From: Bacillota bacterium
GTDB taxonomy: Bacteria > Bacillota > Clostridia > Acetivibrionales > JAFADI01
Direction: 5' to 3'
DNA: 12,023 nucleotides
Assembly (NCBI GenBank): GCA_023424965.1
Contig: JAFADI010000234.1
Location: 1 to 12,023 of the forward strand
The position numbers and the translations under genes are program-made. The notes below the pieces were generated by a model. That model was not told the origin of the DNA and did not search any database. It saw only the letters and a list, made by a program, of their open reading frames with translations. This document shows, in pieces, positions 9,762 through 12,023 of this stretch (positions are counted from its first letter, which is position 1; each line of letters starts with the position of its first letter).

Positions 9762-12023
9762 CAACGGCAGTTCCATGGGCGCCATTGCCATCATCGGCAT
9801 GGGCGGCCGTTTCCCCGGTGCCGGGAACATGGATGAATTCTGGCATAACCTCTACAATGGCGTGGAATCGGTGAAGTTCTTCAGCCGTGAAGAGCTTATA
9901 AAAATGGGAATCGACGGGCATTTGCTGGACAACCCAAGGTTTGTGGCGGCGGACGCCATTTTGGAGGGCATGGACCAGTTTGATGCGGCGTTTTTTGACT
10001 ATTCCGCCAGAGAGGCTGAGATCATGGACCCGCAGCACCGGCTGTTCCTTGAAAGCTCCTGGGAGGTGCTGGAGAGCGCCGGTTACAACTCAGAGCAGTA
10101 CGAGGGCCGGATTTCGGTATTTGCAGGCGCCAACCTGAGCGGGTATATGATCAGGAACCTGTATTCCAATCCCGGCCTGGTGGAAAATGTGGGCACCTTT
10201 AAGATTATGATTGCAAACGGGCAGGATTTTCTGGCCACAAAGGTATCCTACAAGATGAATCTGACGGGACCCAGCGTCAACGTCAACACCCTGTGCTCCT
10301 CCTCCATGGTTGCTGTGCACTATGCCTGCCAGAACCTGCTGAATTACGGGTGCGACCTTGCCCTTGCAGGCGGGGTCAGCTTTCAGGTTTCCAGGAACGA
10401 AGCCTTCTTCTACCAGGAAGGAGGAATCGGGTCCTCCGACGGGCACTGCCGCGCCTTTGATTCCAGGGCAAACGGGACGGTGAGCGGGAGCGGGCTGGGG
10501 GTAGTAGTCCTAAAAAGGCTGGAGGATGCCATTGAAGACGGGGATTATATCCACGCCGTTATCCGGGGGACGGGGATCAACAACGACGGCGCTTCAAAGA
10601 ACAGCTATACGGCTCCCAACGTGGACGGGCAGGCGGAATGTGTTGCGGAAGCCATCGCCATGTCGGGGGTGGATCCCGAAACCATTACCTATATCGATGC
10701 CCACGGAACGGGGACGGATTTGGGAGACCCCATTGAAATTGCGGCCCTGACGAAGGTTTTCCGTGCCTGCACGAAGAAAAAGCAGTTTTGCGCCATCGGC
10801 TCGGTGAAAACCAACATCGGACACCTGGTGAATGCAGGGGGCCTTGCCAGCGTGGTCAAGACGGTGCTTGCCATGAAGCACCGGGTGATACCGCCGAGCT
10901 TGAATTTTGAGGAACCCAATCCCAAAATTGACTTTATCAACAGCCCCTTTTATGTGAACACCCGGCTTTCAAAATGGGAAACGGAAGGCTTTCCCCTGAG
11001 GGCAGGCGTGAGCTCCTTCGGCATTGGAGGGACCAATACCCACGTGGTCCTGGAGGAGGCGCCCGAGGCGGTACAATCCGGACCTTCAAAGCGCCCCGCC
11101 CAGATCATCTGTTTGTCAGCCAAGACCGGTACGGCACTGGAAAAAATGACCTCCAACCTGATGGATTTTGCGAGAAAAAATCCCGGCACAAACATTGCCG
11201 ACGCCGCATATACGCTGCAGTTGGGAAGAAGGAATTTCAACCACCGCAGGTTTGTTCTGTGCAGGAATGCGGCGGATTTGGTGGACAAGCTGGAAAAAAT
11301 GCCGCCGGAAAGCGTATTTTCCGATTTCCGGAAGCCCAAGGACCGGCCCCTTGTTTTTGTGTTCGCCGGAACGGGAGCATATGTCAACAGGGGAAGGGAA
11401 CTGTACGGCAGTGAAAGTGCTTTCCGGGACTCGGTAAATCAATGCTGCGGAATCTATGAGGCCCTGACGGGCGTGAAGCTGAGGGAGATGCTGTATCCTG
11501 AAAAAGCAGGTACAGAGACCTTGGGGAAGAAAATCGATGCCGGTAGTACAGGCGGTGCGGCGCTGTTTGCCGTCCAGTATGCATTGGCCCAACTGTTCAG
11601 AAGCTGGGGGATGGAACCCCGGTATATGCTGGGACAGGGGAAGGGAGAATACGTGGCGGCCTGCCTTGCAGGGGTCCTATCCCTGGAGGCGGGGCTGAAG
11701 CTGGCGGCGGCAGGGGATGAAAGCTTGCCGGAAGTGGTTGCCGGAATTAATTTCAACAGAGGGGGAATTCCGTTTGTTTCCTCTGTTTCAGGCACCTGGA
11801 TAACGGATCCCGAGGCGGAAAGCCGGGAATACTGGCTGCACCAGCGCGGCGGAGAGCGTTTTGCCGAAGGCCTGGAGGAGGTCATGGGAGATCCGGACAG
11901 GATATTGATAGAAGCGGGTCCCGAAAGGGATTTGGGGTTGGAGGCCCTGCTTGAATGCATCGGCAAATGCTGGCTGGAAGGCGGAAAGATTGACTGGAAA
12001 AAGTTCTATGCCAATGAGAGGCG
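9745..12023 (+). CDS. Type I polyketide synthase, KS plus degenerate AT (3' partial)
   Basis: The frame is open from ATG at 9745 to the right edge (759 codons plus 2 nt) with no stop. It contains a complete ketosynthase (residues ~12-440), a KS-AT linker (~450-533), a degraded acyltransferase (~534-738) and the start of a post-AT linker. It overlaps gene 1 by 17 nt, so the two are surely one operon and probably translationally coupled. It should accept the chain from ACP2 of gene 1 and elongate it. The AT has lost its nucleophile motif (GQGKGE in place of GHSxGE) and about a third of its length, so the module must get its extender unit from elsewhere. Reducing domains and a carrier presumably follow beyond the window. 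The start could instead be GTG at 9748, changing the product by one residue. Confidence 0.93.
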   Translation, partial: MVDNLDNGSSMGAIAIIGMGGRFPGAGNMDEFWHNLYNGVESVKFFSREELIKMGIDGHLLDNPRFVAADAILEGMDQFDAAFFDYSAREAEIMDPQHRLFLESSWEVLESAGYNSEQYEGRISVFAGANLSGYMIRNLYSNPGLVENVGTFKIMIANGQDFLATKVSYKMNLTGPSVNVNTLCSSSMVAVHYACQNLLNYGCDLALAGGVSFQVSRNEAFFYQEGGIGSSDGHCRAFDSRANGTVSGSGLGVVVLKRLEDAIEDGDYIHAVIRGTGINNDGASKNSYTAPNVDGQAECVAEAIAMSGVDPETITYIDAHGTGTDLGDPIEIAALTKVFRACTKKKQFCAIGSVKTNIGHLVNAGGLASVVKTVLAMKHRVIPPSLNFEEPNPKIDFINSPFYVNTRLSKWETEGFPLRAGVSSFGIGGTNTHVVLEEAPEAVQSGPSKRPAQIICLSAKTGTALEKMTSNLMDFARKNPGTNIADAAYTLQLGRRNFNHRRFVLCRNAADLVDKLEKMPPESVFSDFRKPKDRPLVFVFAGTGAYVNRGRELYGSESAFRDSVNQCCGIYEALTGVKLREMLYPEKAGTETLGKKIDAGSTGGAALFAVQYALAQLFRSWGMEPRYMLGQGKGEYVAACLAGVLSLEAGLKLAAAGDESLPEVVAGINFNRGGIPFVSSVSGTWITDPEAESREYWLHQRGGERFAEGLEEVMGDPDRILIEAGPERDLGLEALLECIGKCWLEGGKIDWKKFYANER
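9778..11061 (+). other. Domain: ketosynthase 2 (KS2), intact
   Basis: KS2 begins at GAIAIIGMGGRFPG. The triad is complete: Cys184 in NTLCSSSM, His320 in DAHGTGTDLGDP, and His360 in KTNIGHLVNAGG. It ends at GIGGTNTHVVLEEAP. Two details differ from KS1: Leu instead of Ala before the active Cys, and GHLVNAGG instead of GHLDAAAG. These may reflect a different incoming chain. Length is normal, and decarboxylative condensation activity is expected. Confidence 0.95.
11095..11343 (+). other. KS2-AT linker domain
   Basis: The stretch ICLSAKTGTALEKM, followed by DAAYTLQLGRRNFNHRRF, is the standard alpha/beta linker that packs between KS and AT in type I synthases. It parallels the same segment after KS1 and is intact. 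Confidence 0.8.
11344..11958 (+). other. Degenerate acyltransferase domain (pseudo-AT), in-frame deletion and lost nucleophile
   Basis: The AT family is clear from VFVFAGTGAYVNRGRELY at the start, ALFAVQYALAQLFRSWG, EYVAACLAGVLSLE, then VSSVSGTWIT and IEAGPE near the end. Several catalytic features are gone. FPGQG reads FAGTG. GHSxGE reads GQGKGE (residues 630-635), putting Gly632 at the nucleophile position. The Arg expected about 25 residues later appears as Ala. The sequence then jumps from KLAAAG to GGIPFVSS within about 20 residues, where a normal AT has roughly 90-100 more, including the ferredoxin-like subdomain and the catalytic His. Both junctions stay in frame with no stop, so the remnant is translated and may survive as a scaffold or docking surface. 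Confidence 0.88.
11959..12023 (+). other. Post-AT linker, start (cut by window edge)
   Basis: The sequence IGKCWLEGGKIDWKKFYANER matches the post-AT linker that follows KS1 in gene 1 (IGRRWLEGAKIDW). It normally leads to an LPxYPF motif, which would lie just outside the window. It fixes the C-terminal boundary of the pseudo-AT. Confidence 0.75.

Noticed and set aside
11700..11770. Frameshift or sequencing error as the cause of the broken AT
   Set aside because: Both flanks of the deletion are in the same frame without stops, and the nucleophile motif and FPGQG are independently altered by substitutions, so a single indel error does not explain it.

Overview
The window lies entirely inside a modular hybrid NRPS/PKS gene cluster. 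It holds two same-strand megasynthase genes, both cut by the window edges, with no non-coding stretch of any size. Gene 1 (nt 3-9761; its 5' end is outside) is followed by gene 2 (nt 9745 to beyond 12023), which overlaps it by 17 nt behind a strong AAAGGAGGA ribosome-binding site. The source is probably a Bacillota bacterium of moderately high G+C (Clostridia or Paenibacillus-like). The grounds are the perfect Shine-Dalgarno, the abundant AGG and GGA codons, and an architecture resembling the bacillaene synthase PksJ. No taxonomic marker gene is present, so this is inference. For gene 1, residue n is the codon that starts at nt 3n.

Gene 1, in order: a FAAL/PksJ-like acyl-AMP ligase (missing its N-terminus); ACP1 (S564); a condensation domain (HHxxxDG at 753-759); an adenylation domain whose specificity pocket reads D-I-L-Q-L-G-V-I-W-K, one residue from the known glycine code DILQLGLIWK; a PCP (S1620); an intact ketosynthase (C1850/H1986/H2026); a KS-AT linker running almost directly into a post-AT linker with no acyltransferase; a ketoreductase (structural plus catalytic half; K2661/S2685/Y2698/N2702); a C-terminal dehydratase-like double-hotdog domain with H2780 and D2951 but an altered HxxxGxxxxP motif; a linker; and ACP2 (S3171) with a charged helical tail.

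Gene 2 starts with a second intact ketosynthase (C184/H320/H360). It is followed by a visibly decayed acyltransferase. The AT fold is easy to recognise at both ends, but the GHSxGE nucleophile motif reads GQGKGE, the FPGQG motif reads FAGTG, and about 90-100 residues are missing, which should include the small ferredoxin-like subdomain and the catalytic His. The window ends in the post-AT linker.

Proposed working order: the ligase activates a carboxylic acid as acyl-AMP and loads ACP1. The C domain joins it to glycine on the PCP, giving an N-acyl-glycyl thioester. KS1 extends this with a malonyl-type unit, the KR reduces it, and the DH-like domain dehydrates, isomerises or is silent. The chain then passes from ACP2 to KS2 on the next protein. 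Neither PKS module has a working cis-AT, so extender units should come from a separate acyltransferase in trans. The most striking point is that the two neighbouring modules show two different stages of AT loss: clean excision in module 1 and a partly deleted, catalytically dead remnant in module 2.
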